Of a stretch of 64,000 bases of DNA, positions 14,556 through 28,299 are shown piece by piece. The notes under the pieces were generated by a model. The model saw only the letters and a program-made list of their open reading frames with translations. It searched no databases and had not been told where the DNA came from. The translations under genes were made by a program, and so were the position numbers. The stretch is taken from assembly GCF_029227915.1 (NCBI RefSeq), contig NC_079879.1, positions 28,030,501 through 28,094,500 on the forward strand, written 5' to 3'. Source of the DNA: Hydractinia symbiolongicarpus (Eukaryota; Cnidaria; Hydrozoa; Anthoathecata; Hydractiniidae). Position 1 is the stretch's first letter. Each line of letters starts with the position of its first letter.

Positions 14556-16107
14556 CTTGAAGTCCAATTGTCTCATTAATCACATTTATAAGGTCAAAGT
14601 CTAAAATCAGGTCAATTAAGTCCCACAGTCATATGTTTCACTGTTAAAAGCGACGGAACCTAGTAATATTAGAAACATATCGCTAAACAGATCTTGGTAC
14701 GAATATGTGACGCAATCTTTGTAATTCTACGGACTGATACCGTTAGAAAGTCAATGAAATATAGTTTTTGAAACTGTCTCTATTTCTTGAGCGCGTGCTA
14801 ACAGCTAGGATTGGTCCCACAATAAAAAATAAATTTTTTATCTACATTTTTTAATAAAGCGCTACCACAGTTCCCAGTGTAATCGCTGAGTTCAAGAAAT
14901 CATGTGAAACTAAAAAGAATTTTATTTCTTGGAGTTCAATTGTCTCATTTATGACATTTATCAGGCAAAAACCCAAAGCAGGTCAATTAAGTCCCACAGT
15001 CAATCACTTTACTGTTAAAAGCGATGAAACCTAGTAATATCAGAAACATAGCGCTAAATGCATGTTGGTACGAATATGTGACACAATCGATGTAATTTAT
15101 ACGGACTGATACCGTTAGAATCTCAATGAAATATAGTTTTGAAACTGTGTCTATTTTTTGAGCGCGTGCTAACGGCTACGGTTGCTCCCACAGTTAAAAA
15201 TGATTTATTTATCTAAATATTTAAATGAAGCGCTACCACAGCGCCCAGTGTAATCGTTAAATTCCAGCAATGTTGCCAAATTAAGAAGAATCGTATTTAT
15301 TGGAGTCCAATTGTCTCATTTATCACATTTATAAGGTCAAAGTCTAAAATCAGTTCAATTAAGGCCCACAGTCAATCGTTTCACTGTTAATAGCGATGCA
15401 ACCTAGTAATATCAGAATCATATCGCTAAATGCATGTTGGTACGAATGTGTGACGCAACCGTTGTAACTCAAACGGGCTGATACCGATAGAAATTCAATG
15501 AAATGTAGTTTTTGAAACTGTCTCTATTTCTTCAGCGCGCTAGCGTTTAGGATTGGTCCCACAGTACAAAATGACTTATTTATCTACTTTTTTGAATAAA
15601 GCAATACCACAGCGTCCAGTATAATTGCTGAGTTACAGCAATCATTTCATATTAAGAAGAACGTTACTTCTTTGAGTCCAGTTGTCTAATTATAACATTT
15701 AAAAGGTCAAAGTCTAAAATCAGTTCAATTAAGTCCCACAGACAATTGTTTCACATTTAAAAGCGACGCAACCTAGTAATATCAGAAACATGTCGCTAAA
15801 TAGATGTTGGTACGACTATGTGACGCAATCGTTGTAGTTAATCCGGACTGATACCGTTAGAAAGTCAATGAAATATAGTTTTTGAAACTGTCTCTATTTC
15901 TTTGGCGTGTGCTAACGGCTAGGATTGGTCCCACAGTAAAAAATGACATATTTATCTGAATATTTAAGTGAAGCGCTACCACAGCGCCCAGTGTAATCGC
16001 TGAATTCCAGCAATCTTGCCAAATTAAAAGGAATTTTATTTCTTGGAGTCCAATTGTCTCATTTATCACATTTATAAGGTCAAAGTCTAAAATCAGTTCA
16101 ATTAAGA
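14556..16107 (+). repeat. Left-region HOR, copy 3
   Basis: This segment matches 10092 to about 11640 at an offset of about 4464 bp. It ends abruptly at about 16107, where ACCCACAGTCAATC is followed by ACTTTAC instead of the GTTTCAC expected from copy 2. That break is the join of the 3-monomer duplication annotated at 14998-16787. The copies differ at scattered single bases, for example ATCTCAATATTTAAATG at about 11490 against ATCTGAATATTTAAGTG here. Confidence 0.75.
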
Positions 16108-16787
16108 CCCACAGTCAATCACTTTACTGTTAAAAGCGATGAAACCTAGTAATATCAGAAACATAGCGCTAAATGCATGTTGGTACGAATATGTGACACA
16201 ATCGATGTAATTTATACGGACTGATACCGTTAGAATCTCAATGAAATATAGTTTTGAAACTGTGTCTATTTTTTGAGCGCGTGCTAACGGCTACGGTTGC
16301 TCCCACAGTTAAAAATGATTTATTTATCTAAATATTTAAATGAAGCGCTACCACAGCGCCCAGTGTAATCGTTAAATTCCAGCAATGTTGCCAAATTAAG
16401 AAGAATCGTATTTATTGGAGTCCAATTGTCTCATTTATCACATTTATAAGGTCAAAGTCTAAAATCAGTTCAATTAAGGCCCACAGTCAATCGTTTCACT
16501 GTTAATAGCGATGCAACCTAGTAATATCAGAATCATATCGCTAAATGCATGTTGGTACGAATGTGTGACGCAACCGTTGTAACTCAAACGGGCTGATACC
16601 GATAGAAATTCAATGAAATGTAGTTTTTGAAACTGTCTCTATTTCTTCAGCGCGCTAGCGTTTAGGATTGGTCCCACAGTACAAAATGACTTATTTATCT
16701 ACTTTTTTGAATAAAGCAATACCACAGCGTCCAGTATAATTGCTGAGTTACAGCAATCATTTCATATTAAGAAGAACGTTACTTCTT
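14998..16787 (+). repeat. Recent three-monomer tandem duplication, 1115 bp offset
   Basis: About 14998-15672 is repeated at about 16113-16787. Both copies carry several otherwise rare variants: CAATCACTTTACTG, ACATAGCGCTAAATG and a one-base-short TATAGTTTTGAAAC. They also share GTGACACAATCG (15079 and 16194) and GATAGAAATTCAATG. Sharing private changes shows direct copying. To the right the copies part at about 16787, where TTCTTTGAG in the first corresponds to TTCTTAGAG in the second and the second then enters another monomer type. The offset is exactly three monomers, so register was kept. Confidence 0.85.
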
Positions 16788-18839
16788 AGAGTCCAATTGT
16801 CTCTTTTATGACATTTATAAGGTCAAAGTCCAAAATCAGTTCAATTAAGTCCCACAGTCAATGGTTTCACTGTTAAAAGCGATGCAACCTAGTAATATCA
16901 GAAACATATCGCTAAATAGATGTTGGTACGAATATGTGACGCAATCGTTGCAGTTTATCCGGACTGATACCGTTAGAAAGTCAATGAAATATAGTTTTTG
17001 AAACTTTCTCTATTTCTTTGGCGTGTGCTAACGGCTAGGATTGGTCCCACAGTAAAAAGTGACTTATTTATCTACATTTTTAAATAAAGCGCTACCAGAG
17101 CGCCCAGTGTAATTGCTTTGTTCCAGCAATCATGTCAAATTAAGAAGAATGTTATTTTTTGGAGTCCAATTGTCTCATTATAACATTAATAAGGTCACAG
17201 TCCAAAATCAGTTCAATAAAGTCCTACAGTTAATTGTTTCACTGTTAAAAGCGATGAACCTAGTAATGTCAGAAAAATATCGCTAAATGCATGTCGGTAC
17301 GAATATGTGACGCAACCGTTGTAACTCAAACGAACTGATACCGTTAAAAAGTCAATGCAATATAGTTTTTGAAACTGTCTCTATTTCTTTAGCGCCTGCT
17401 AACGGCTAGGATTGGTCCCACAGTAAAAAATGACATATTTATCTAAATATTTAAATGAAGCGCTACCACAGCGGCCAGTGTAGTCGCAGAATTCCAGCAA
17501 TCTTGCCAAATTAAGAAGAATCGTATTTATTGGAGTACAATTGTCTCATTTATTACATTTACAAGGTCAAAGTTTAAAATCAGTTCAATTAAGTCCCACA
17601 GACAATTGTTTCACATTTAAAAGCGGGGCAACCTAGTAATATCAGAAACATATCGCTAAATACATGTTGGTACGAATATGTGACGCAATCGTTGTAATTC
17701 ATCCGGACTGATACCGATAGAAAGTCAATGAAATGTAGTTTTTGAAACTGTCTCTATTTCTTCAGCGCGCGCTAGCGGTTAGGATTGGACCCACAGTTCA
17801 AAATGACTTATTTATCTACATTTTTAAATAAAGCGCTACCAGAGCGCCCAGTGTAATTGCTTAGTTGCAGCAATCATGTTAAATTAAGAAGAATGTTATT
17901 TTTTGGAGTCCAATTGTCTCATTATAACATTAATAAGGTCACAGTCCAAAATCAGTTCAATAAAGTCCTACAGTCAATTGTTTCACTGTTAAAAGCGATG
18001 AAACCCAGTAATGTCAGAAAAATATCGCTAAATGCATGTCGGTACGAATATGTGACGCAACCGTTGTAACTCAAACGGACTGATACCGTCAAAAAGTCCA
18101 TGCAATATAGTTTTTGAAACTGTCTCTATTTCCTTAGCGCCTGCTAACGGCTAGGATTGGTCCCACAGTAAAAAATGACTTATTTATCTAAATATTTAAA
18201 TGAAGCGCTACCACAGCGCCCACTGTAATCGCTGAATTCCAGCAATCTTGCCGAATTAAGAAGAATCGTATTTATTGGAGTCCAATTGTCTCATTTATTA
18301 CATTTACAAGGTCAAAGTCTAAAATCAGTTCAATTAAGGCCCACAGTCAATCGTTTCACTGTTAATAGCGATGCAACCTAGTAATATCAGAATCATATCG
18401 CTAAATGCATGTTGGTACGAATGTGTGACGCAACCGTTGTAACTCAAACTGGCTGATACCGTTAGAAAGTCAATGAAATGTAGTTTTGAAACTGTCTCTA
18501 TTTCTTCAGCGCGCGCTAGCGGTTAGGATTGCTCCCACAGTACAAAATGACTTATTTATCTACTTTTTTGAATAAAGCAATACCACAGCGTCCAGTATAA
18601 TTGCTGAGTTACAGCAATCATTTCATATTAAGAAGAACGTTACTTCTTGGAGTCCAGTTGTCTCATTATAACATTTAAAAGGTCAAAGTCTTAAATCAGT
18701 TCAATTAAGTCCCACAGACAATTGTTTCACATTTAAAAGCGACGCAACCTAGTAATATCAGAAACATGTCGCTAAATAGATGTTGGTACGACTATGTGAC
18801 GCAATCGTTGTAGTTAATCCGGACTGATACCGTTAGAAA
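16788..18839 (+). repeat. Transition segment between the left HOR and H12
   Basis: About five to six monomers mix left-region types with types seen in H12. The ATTAATAAGGTCACAG monomer occurs twice here (about 17185 and 17930), and a related copy lies at 12347. A monomer with CGGGGCAACC near 17625 foreshadows the H12 variant seen at about 26563 and 31029. GGCCCACAGTC at 18338 continues the series of that variant (15363, 16478, 18338). No boundary DNA or insertion marks the change of HOR type. Confidence 0.75.
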
Positions 18840-21800
18840 GTCAATGAAATATAGTTTTTGAAACTGTCTCTATTTCTTTAGCGCCTGCTAACGGCTAGGA
18901 TTGGTCCCACAGTAAAAAATGACTTATTTAACTAAATATTTAAATGAAGCGCTACCAAAGCGCCCAGTGTAAGCGCTGAATTCCAGCAATCTTGCCAAAT
19001 TAAGAAGAATGTTATTTCTTAGAGTCCAATTGTCTCATTTATTACATTTGTAAGGTCAAATTCTAAAATCAGTTCAATTAAGGCCGAGACTCGATCGTTT
19101 CACTGTTAATGGCGATGCAACCTAGTAATATCAGAATGATATCGCTAAATGCATGTTTGTACGAATGTGTGACGCAACCGTTGTAACTCAAACGGGCTGA
19201 TACCGATAGAAAGTCAATGAAATGTAGTTTTTGAAACTGTCTCTATTTATTCAGCACGCCCTAGCGGTTAGGATTGGTCCCACAGTACAAAATGACTTAC
19301 TTATCTAATTTTTGGAATAAAGCAATACCACAGCGTCCAGTATAATTGCTGAGTTACAGCAATCATTTCATATTAAGAAGAACGTTACTTCTTAGAGTCC
19401 AGTTGTCTTATTATAACATTTAATAGGTCAAAGTCTTACATCAGTTCAATTAAGTCCCACAGACAGTTGTTTCACATTTAAAAGCGACGCAACCTAGTAA
19501 TATCAGAAACATATCGCTAAATAGATGTTGGTACGAATATGTGACGCAATCGTTGTAACTCAAACGGACTGATACCGTTAAAAAGTCAATGCAATATAGT
19601 TTTTGAAACTGTCTCTATTTCCTTAGCGCCTGCTAACGGCTAGGATTGGTCCCACAGTAAAAAATGACTTATTTATCTAAATATTTAAATGAAGCGCTAC
19701 CACAGCGCCCAGTGTAATCGCTGAATTCCAGCAATCTTGCCGAATTAAGAAGAATCGTATTTATTGGAGTCCAATTGTCTCATTTATTACATTTACAAGG
19801 TCAAAGTCTAAAATCAGTTCAATTAAGGCCCACCGTCAATCGTTTCACTGTTAATAGCGATGCAACCTAGTAATATCAGAATCATATCGCTAAATGCATG
19901 TTGGTACGAATGTGTGACGCAACCGTTGTAACTCAAACTGGCTGATACCGATAGAAAGTCAATGAAATGTAGTTTTTGAAACTGTCTCTATTTCTTCAGC
20001 GCGCGCTAGCGGTTAGGATTAGACCCACAGTACAAAATGACTTATTTATCTACTTTTTTGAATAAAGCAATACCACAGCGTCCAGCATAATTGCTGAGTT
20101 ACAGCAATCATTTCATATTAGGAAGAACGTTACTTCTTTGAGTCCAGTTGTCTCATTATAACATTTAAAAGGTCAAAGTCTAAAATCAGTTCAATTAAGT
20201 CCCACAGACAATTGTTTCACATTTAAAAGCGGGGCAACCTAATAATATCAGAAACATATCGCTAAATAGATGTTGGTACGATTATGTGACGCAATCGTTG
20301 TAGTTTATCCGGACTGATACCGTTAGAAAGTCAATGAAATATAGTTTTTGAAACTGTCTCTATTTCTTTGGCGCGTGCCAACGGCTAGGATTGGTCCCAC
20401 AGTAAAAAATGACTTTTTTATCTGCATTTTTAATAAAGCGCTACCAGAGCGCCCAGTGTAATTGCTTAGTTCCAGCAATCATGTCAAATTAAGAAAAGTG
20501 TTATTTTTTGGAGTCCAATTGTCTCAGTATAACATTAATAAGGTCACAGTCCGAAACCAGTTCAATAAAGCCCTACAGTCAATTGTTTCACTGTTAAAAG
20601 CGATGAAACCTAGTAATGTCAGAAAAATGTCGCTAAATGTATGTCGGTACGAATATGTGACGCAACCGTTGTAACTCAAACGGAGTGATACCGTTAGAAA
20701 GTCGATGCAATATAGTTTTTGAAACTGTCTCTATTTCTTCAGCGCCTGCTAACGGCTAGGATTGGTCCCACAGTAAAAAATGACTTATTTAACTAAATAT
20801 TTAAATGAAGCGCTACAACAGCGCCCAGTGTAATCGCTGAATTCCAGCAATCTTGCCAAATTAAGAAGAATGTTATTTCTTAGAGTCCAATTGTCTCATT
20901 TATCACATTTGTAAGGTCAAAGTCTAAAATCAGTTCAATTAAGGCCCAGATGCGATCGTTTCACTGTTAATAGCGATGCAACCTAGTAATATCAGAATCA
21001 TATCGCTAAATGCATGTTGGTACGAATGTGTGACGCAACCGTTGTAACTCAAACGGGCTGATACCGATAGAAAGTCAATGAAATGTAGTTTTTGAAACTG
21101 TCTCTATTTCTTCAGCGCCCTATCGGTTAGGATTGGTCTCACAGTACAAAATGACTTATTTATCTACTTTTTTTAATAAAGCAATACCACAGCGTCCAAT
21201 ATAATTGCTGAGTTACAGCAATCATGTCAAACTAAGAAAAATGTTATTTCTTGGAGTCCAATTTTCTTTTTTATCACATTTATAAGGTCAAAGTCTAAAA
21301 TCAGTTCAATTAAGTCCCTCAGACAATTGTTTCACATTTAAAAGCGCAAAACCTAGTAACATCAGAAACATATCGCTAAATGCATGTTCGTACGAATGTG
21401 TGACGCAACCGTTGTAACTCAAACGGGCTGATACCGATAGAAAGTCAATGAAATGTAGTTTTTGAAACTGTCTCTATTTCTTCAGCGCGCGCTAGCGGTT
21501 AGGGTTGGTCCCACAGTACAAAATGACTTATTTATCTACTTTTTTGAACAAAGCAATACCAGAGCGTCCAGTATAATTGCTGAGTTACAGCAATCATTTC
21601 ATATTAAGAAGAACGTTACTTCTTTGAGTCCAGTTGTCTCATTTATCACATTTATAAGGTGAAAGTCTAAAATCAGTTCCATTAAGTCCCACAGTCAATT
21701 GTTTCACATTTAAAAGCGACGCAACCTAGTAATATCAGAAACATATCGCTACACACATGTTGGTACGAATATGTGACGCAATCGTTGTAATTCATACGGA

Positions 21801-22252
21801 CTAATACCGTTACAAAGTCAATGAAATATAGTTTTTGAAACTGTCTCTATTTTTTGGGCGAGTGCTAACGGCTAGGATTGGTCCCACAGTAAAAAATGAC
21901 TTATTTATCTACATTTTTAAACAAAGCGCTACCACAGCTCCCAGTGTAATTGTTGAGTTCCAGCAATCATGTCAAACTAAGAAAAATGTTATTTCTTGGA
22001 GTCCAATCTTCTTTTTTATCACATTTATAAGGTCAAAGTCTAAAATCAATTCAATTAAGTCCCACAGACAATTGTTTCACATTTAAAAGCGACGCAACCT
22101 AGTAACATCAGAAACATATCGCTAAATACATGTTGGTACGAATATGTGACGCAATCGTTGTAATTCATCCGGACTGATACGGTTAGAAAGTCAATTAAAT
22201 GTAGTTTTGGAAACTGTCTGTATTTTTGGAGCGCGTGCTAACGGTTAGGATT
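18840..22252 (+). repeat. H12 higher-order repeat, first copy
   Basis: This copy aligns with later H12 copies at a long offset of about 7820 bp (21 monomers). Diagnostic pairs are GGCCGAGACTCGATCG at 19082 and 26902, GGCCCACCGTC at 19827 and 27647, and ATGTCAAATTAAG before the ATTAATAAGG monomer at 20481 and 28300. The open-frame start of one monomer also recurs (21835 and 29653). Near 22180 the copy passes straight from an S-like half monomer to a U-like half monomer. It therefore lacks the S and T units present at about 30.0-30.5 kb in the fuller copy. Confidence 0.85.
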
Positions 22253-24500
22253 GGGCCCACAGCAAGAAATGAATTTTTTATCTACATTCTCAAATAAAGC
22301 GCTACCAGAGCGCCCAGTGTAATCGCTTAGTTCCAGCAATCATGTCAAATTAAGAAGAATGTTATTTTTTGGAGTCCAATTGTCTCATTTATCACATTTA
22401 TAAGGTCAAAGTCTAAAATCAGTTCATTTAAGTCCCACAGTCAATTATTTCACAGTTAAAAGCGACGCAACCTAGTAATATCAGAAAAATATCACTAAAT
22501 GCATGTTGGTACGAATATGTGACGCAACCGTTGTAACTCAAATGAGCTGATTCCGATAGAAAATCAATGAAATGTAGTTTTTGAAACTGTCTCTATTTCT
22601 TCAGCGCGCGCTAGTGGTTAGGATTGGTCCCACAGTACAAAATGACTTATTTATCTAATTTTTTGAATAAAGCAATAACACAGCGGCCAGTACTCTTTGC
22701 TGAGTTACAGCAATCATTTCATATTAAGAAGAACGTTACTTCTTGGAGTCCAATTGTCTCATTGTAACATGTATAAGGTCACAGTCCAAAATCAGTTCAA
22801 TAAAGTCCTACAGTCAATTGTTTCACAGTAAAAAGCGACGCAACCTAGTAATATCAGAAACATATCGCTAAACACATGTTGGTACGAATATGTGACGCAA
22901 TCGTTGTAATTCATACGGACTGTGCCGTTACAAAGTCAATGAAATATAGTTTTTGAAACTGTCTCTATTTTTTGAGCGAGTGCTAACGGCTAGGATTGGT
23001 CCCACAGTAAAAAATGAATTTTTTATTTACATTTTTAAATAAAGCGCTACCACAGCTACCAGTGTAATCGTTGAATGCCAGCAATCATGTCAAACTAAGA
23101 AAAATGTTATTTCTTGGAGTCCAATTTTCTTTTTTATCACATTTATAAGGTCAAAGTCTAAAGTCAGTTCAATTAAGTCCCACAGACAGTTGTTTCACAT
23201 TTAAAAGCGACGCAACCTAGTAATATCAGAAACATATCGCTAAATACATGTTGGTACGAATATGTGAGGCAATTGTTGCAATTCATCCAGACTGATACCG
23301 ATTGAAAGTCAATGAAATGTAGTTTGTGAAACTGTCTCTATTTCTTCAGCGCGCGCTAGCGGTTACGATTGGAGCCACAGTACAAAATGACTTATTTATC
23401 TACTTTTTGAATAAAGCAATGCCACAGCGTCCAGTATAATTGCTGAGTTACAGCAATCATTTAATATTAAGAAGAACGTTACTTCTTTGAGTCCAGTTGT
23501 CTCATTATAACATTTAAAAGGTCAAAGTCTAAAATCAGTTCAATTAAGTCCCACAGACAATTGTTTCACATTTAAAAGCGACGGAACCTAGTAACATCAG
23601 AAACATATCGCTAAATACATGTTGGTACGAATATGTGACGCAATCGTTGTAATTCATCCGGACTGATACCGTTAGAAAGTCAATGAAGTATTGTTTTTGA
23701 AACTGTCTCTATTTCTTGAGCGCGTGCTAACGGCTAGGATTGATCCCACAGTAAAAAATGAAATTTTTATCTACATTTTTAAATAAAGCGCTACCACAGC
23801 TCCCAGTGTAATCGCTGAGTTCCAGCAATCATGTCAAACTAAGAAAAATGCTATTTCTTGGAGTCCAATTGTCTCTTTTATCACATTTATAAGGTCAAAG
23901 TCCAAAATCAGTTCAATTAAGTCCCATAGTCAATTGTTTCACAGTTAAAAGCGACGAAACCTAGTAATATCAGAAAAATATCGCTAAATGCATGTTGGTA
24001 CGAATATGTGACGCAACCGTTGTAAATCAAACGAGCTGCTTCCGATAGAAAGTCAATGACATGTAGTTTTTGAAACTGTCTCTATTTCTTCACCCCGCGC
24101 GCTAGGGGTTAGGATTGGTCCCACAGTACAAAATGACTTTTATTATCTAATTTTTTGAATAAAGCGCTACCAGAGCGCCCAGTGTAATCGCTGAGTTCCA
24201 GCAATCACGTCAAACTAAGAAAAATGTTAAATCTTGGAGTCCAATTGTCTCTTTTATCACATTTTTAACGTCAAAGTCTAAAATCTGTTCAATAAAGTCC
24301 CACAGTCAATCGTTTCACTGTTAAAAGCGATGAAACCTAATAATATCAGAAAAATATCGCTCAATGCATGTTGATACGAATATGTGAGGCAACCGTCGTA
24401 ACTCACACGGACTGATACCGTTAGAAAGTCAATTAAATGTAGTTTTGGAAACTGTCTGTATTTTTGGAGCGCGTGCTAACGGTTAGGATTGGTCCCACAG
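22253..24500 (+). repeat. K6 block (U, P, Q, R, S, T), first occurrence
   Basis: After the GGGCCCACAGCAAGAAATG variant at 22253, the array leaves H12 and runs through families U, P, Q, R, S and T. The same run follows GGGCCC at 35290, an offset of about 13037 bp (35 monomers). The P unit in both places has the uncommon CTCTTTGCTGAG (TACTC at 22691, CACTC at 35727) instead of the later ATCATTGCTGAG. The sequence then returns to H12 from about 24580. This block is the likely relative of the units that fill 37-64 kb. Confidence 0.8.
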
Positions 24501-24579
24501 CAAAAAATGAATTTTTTATCTACATTCTCAAATAAAGCGCTACCAGAGCGCCCAGTGTAATCGCTTAGTTCCAGCAATC

Positions 24580-27500
24580 ATGTCAAATTAAGAAAAATGT
24601 TATTTTTTGGAGTCCAATTGTCTCAGTATAACATTAATAAGGTCACAGTCCAAAACCAGTTCAATAAAGCCCTACAGTCAATTGTTTCACTGTTAAAAGC
24701 GATGAAACCTAGTAATGTCAGAAAAATATCGCTAAATGCATGTCGGTACGAATATGTGACGCAACCGTTGTAACTCAAACGGAGTGATACCGTTAGAAAG
24801 TCGATGCAATATAGGTTTTGAAACTGTCTCTATTTCTTCAGCGCCTGCTAACGTCTAGGATTGGTCCCACAGTAAAAAATGACTTATTTAACTAAATATT
24901 TAAATGAAGCGCTACCACAGCGCCCAGTGTAATCGCTGAATTCCAGCAATCTTGCCAAATTAAGAAGAATGTTATTTCTTAGAGTCCAATTGTCTCATTT
25001 ATCACATTTGTAAGGTCAAAGTCTAAAATCAGTTCAATTAAGGCCCAGATGCGATCGTTTCACTGTTAATAGCGATGCAACCTAGTAATATCAGAATCAT
25101 ATCGCTAAATGCATGTTGGTACGAATGTGTGACGCAACCGTTGTAACTCAAACGGGCTGATACCGATAGAAAGTCAATGAAATGTAGTTTTTGAAACTGT
25201 CTCTATTTCTTCAGCGCCCTATCGGTTAGGATTGTTCTCACAGTACAAAATGACTTATTTATCTACTTTTTTTAATAAAGCAATACCACAGCGTCCAGTA
25301 TAATTGCTGAGTTACAGCAATCATGTCAAACTAAGAAAAATGTTATTTCTTGGAGTCCAATTTTCTTTTTTATCACATTTATAAGGTCAAAGTCAAAAAT
25401 CAGTTCAATTAAGTCCCTCAGACAATTGTTTCACATTTAAAAGCGACGCAACCTAGTAACATCAGAAACATATCGCTAAATGCATGTTGGTACGAATATG
25501 TGACGCAACCGTTGTAACTCAAACGGGCTGATACCGATAAAAAGTCAATGAAATGTAGTTTTTGAAACTGTCTCTATTTCTTCAGCGCGCGCTAGCGGTT
25601 AGGATTGGTCCCACTTTACAAAATGACTTATTTATCTACTTTTTTGAACAAAGCAATACCAGAGCGTCCAGTATAATTGCTGAGTTACAGCAATCATGTC
25701 AAACTAAGAAAAATGTTATTTCTTGGAGTCCAATCTTCTTTTTTATCACTTATAAGGTCAAAGTCTAAAATCAGTTCAATTAAGTCCCACAGACAATTGT
25801 TTCACATTTAAAAGCGACGCAACCTAGTAACATCAGAAACATATCGCTAAATACATGTTGGTACGAATATGTGACGCAATCGTTGTAATTCATCCGGACT
25901 GATACCGTTAGAAAGTCAATGAAGTATTGTTTTTGAAACTGTCTCTATTTCTTGAGCGCGTGCTAACGGCTAGGATTGATCCCACAGTAAAAAATAAAAC
26001 TTTTATCTACATTTTTAAATAAAGCGCTACCAGAGCGCCCAGTGTAATCGCTGAGTTCCAGCAATCACGTCAAACTAAGAAAAATGTTAAATCTTGGAGT
26101 CCAATTGTCTCTTTTATCAAATTTTTAACGTCAAAGTCCAAAATCAGTTCAATAATTTCCCACAGTCAATCGTTTCACTGTTAAAAGCGATGAAACCTAA
26201 TAATATCAGAAAAATATCGCTAAATGCATGTTGATACGAATATGTGACGCAACCGTCGTAACTCACACGGACTGATACCGTTAGAAAGTCAATTAAATGT
26301 AGTTTTGGAAACTGTCTGTATTTTTGGAGCGCGTGCTAACGGTTAGGATTGGGCCCACAGCAAGAAATGAATTTTTTTTCTACATTCTCAAATAAAGCGT
26401 TACCAGAGCGCCCAGTGTAATCGCTTAGTTCCAGCAATCATGTCAAATTAAGAAGAATGTTATTTTTTGGAGTCCAATTGTCTCATTTATCACATTTATA
26501 AGGTCAAAGTCTAAAATCAGTTCAATTAAGTCCCACAGACAATTGTTTCACATTTAAAAGCGGGGCAACCTAGTAATATCCGAAACATATCGCTAAATAA
26601 TGTTGGTACGAATATGTGACGCAATCGTTGTAGTTTATCCGGACTGATACCGTTAGAAAGTCAATGAAATATAGTTTTTGAAACTGTCTCTATTTCTTTA
26701 GCGCCTGCTAACGGCTAGGATTGGTCCCACAGTAAAAAATGACTTATTTAACTAAATATTTAAATGAAGCGCTACCACAGCGCCCAGTGTAAGCACTGAA
26801 TTCCAGCAATCTTGCCAAATTAAGAAGAATGTTATTTCTTAGAGTCCAATTGTCTCATTTATCACATTTGTAAGGTCAAATTCTAAAATCAGTTCAATTA
26901 AGGCCGAGACTCGATCGTTTTACTGTTAATGGCGATGCAACCTAGTAATATCAGAATGATATCGCTAAATGCATGTTTGTACGAATGTGTGACGCAACCG
27001 TTGTAACTCAAACGGGCTGATACCGATAGAAAGTCAATAAAATGTAGTTTTTGAAACTGTCTCTATTTATTCAGCACGCCCTAGCGGTTAGGATTGGTCC
27101 CACAGTACAAAATGACTTACTTATCTTCTTTTTGGAATAAAGCAATACCACAGCGTCCAGTATAATTGCTGAGTTACAGCAATCATTTCATATTAAGAAG
27201 AACGTTACTTCTTAGAGTCCAGTTGTCTTATTATAACATTTAATAGGTCAAAGTCTTACATCAGTTCAATTAAGTCCCACAGACAATTGTTTCACATTTA
27301 AAAGCGACGCAACCTAGTAATATCAGAAACATATCGCTAAATAGATGTTGGTACGAATATGTGACGCAATCGTTGTAACTCAAACGGACTGATACCGTTA
27401 AAAAGTCAATGCAATATAGTTTTTGAAACTGTCTCTATTTCCTTAGCGCCTGCTAACGGCTAGGATTGGTCCCACAGTAAAAAATGACTTATTTATCTAA

Positions 27501-28299
27501 ATATTTAAATGAAGCGCTACCACAGCGCCCAGTGTAATCGCTGAATTCCAGCAATCTTGCCGAATTAAGAAGAATCGTATTTATTGGAGTCCAATTGTCT
27601 CATTTATTACATTTACAAGGTCAAAGTCTAAAATCAGTTCAATTAAGGCCCACCGTCAATCGTTTCACTGTTAATAGCGATGCAACCTAGTAATATCAGA
27701 ATCACATCGCTAAATGCATGTTGGTACGAATGTGTGACGCAACCGTTGTAACTCAAACTGGCTGATACCGATAGAAAGTCAATGAAATTTAGTTTTTGAA
27801 ACTGTCTCTATTTCTTCAGCGCGCGCTAGCGGTTAGGATTAGACCCACAGTACAAAATGACTTATTTATCTACTTTTTTGAATAAAGCAATACCACAGCG
27901 TCCAGCATAATTGCTGAGTTACAGCAATCATTTCATATTAGGAAGAACGTTACTTCTTTGAGTCCAGTTGTCTCATTATAACATTTAAAATGTCAAAGTC
28001 TAAAATCAGTTCAATTAAGTCCCACAGACAATTGTTTCACATTTAAAAGCGGGCAACCTAGTAATATCAGAAATATATCGCTAAATAGATGTTGGTACGA
28101 ATATGTGACGCAATCGTTGTAGTTTATCCGGACTGATACCGTTAGAAAGTCAATGAAATATAGTTTTTGAAACTGTCTCTATTTCTTTGGCGCGTGCCAA
28201 CGGCTAGGATTGGTCCCACAGTAAAAAATGACTTTTTTATCTGCATTTTTAATAAAGCGCTACCAGAGCGCCCAGTGTAATTGCTTAGTTCCAGCAATC
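24580..28299 (+). repeat. H12-type copy shortened to ten monomers (3720 bp)
   Basis: The interval between successive ATGTCAAATTAAGAAAAATG marks is 3720 bp here (24580 to 28300), against 4468 bp for the next interval (28300 to 32768). The missing 748 bp is two monomers. The losses map to two hybrid units. In one, near 25690-25698, the GAGTTACAGCAATCAT segment of one family joins GTCAAACTAAG of the next. In the other, near 26030, an S-like left half joins a T-like right half. The second half of this interval (26351-28299) is the start of the regular 12-monomer copy. Confidence 0.8.
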
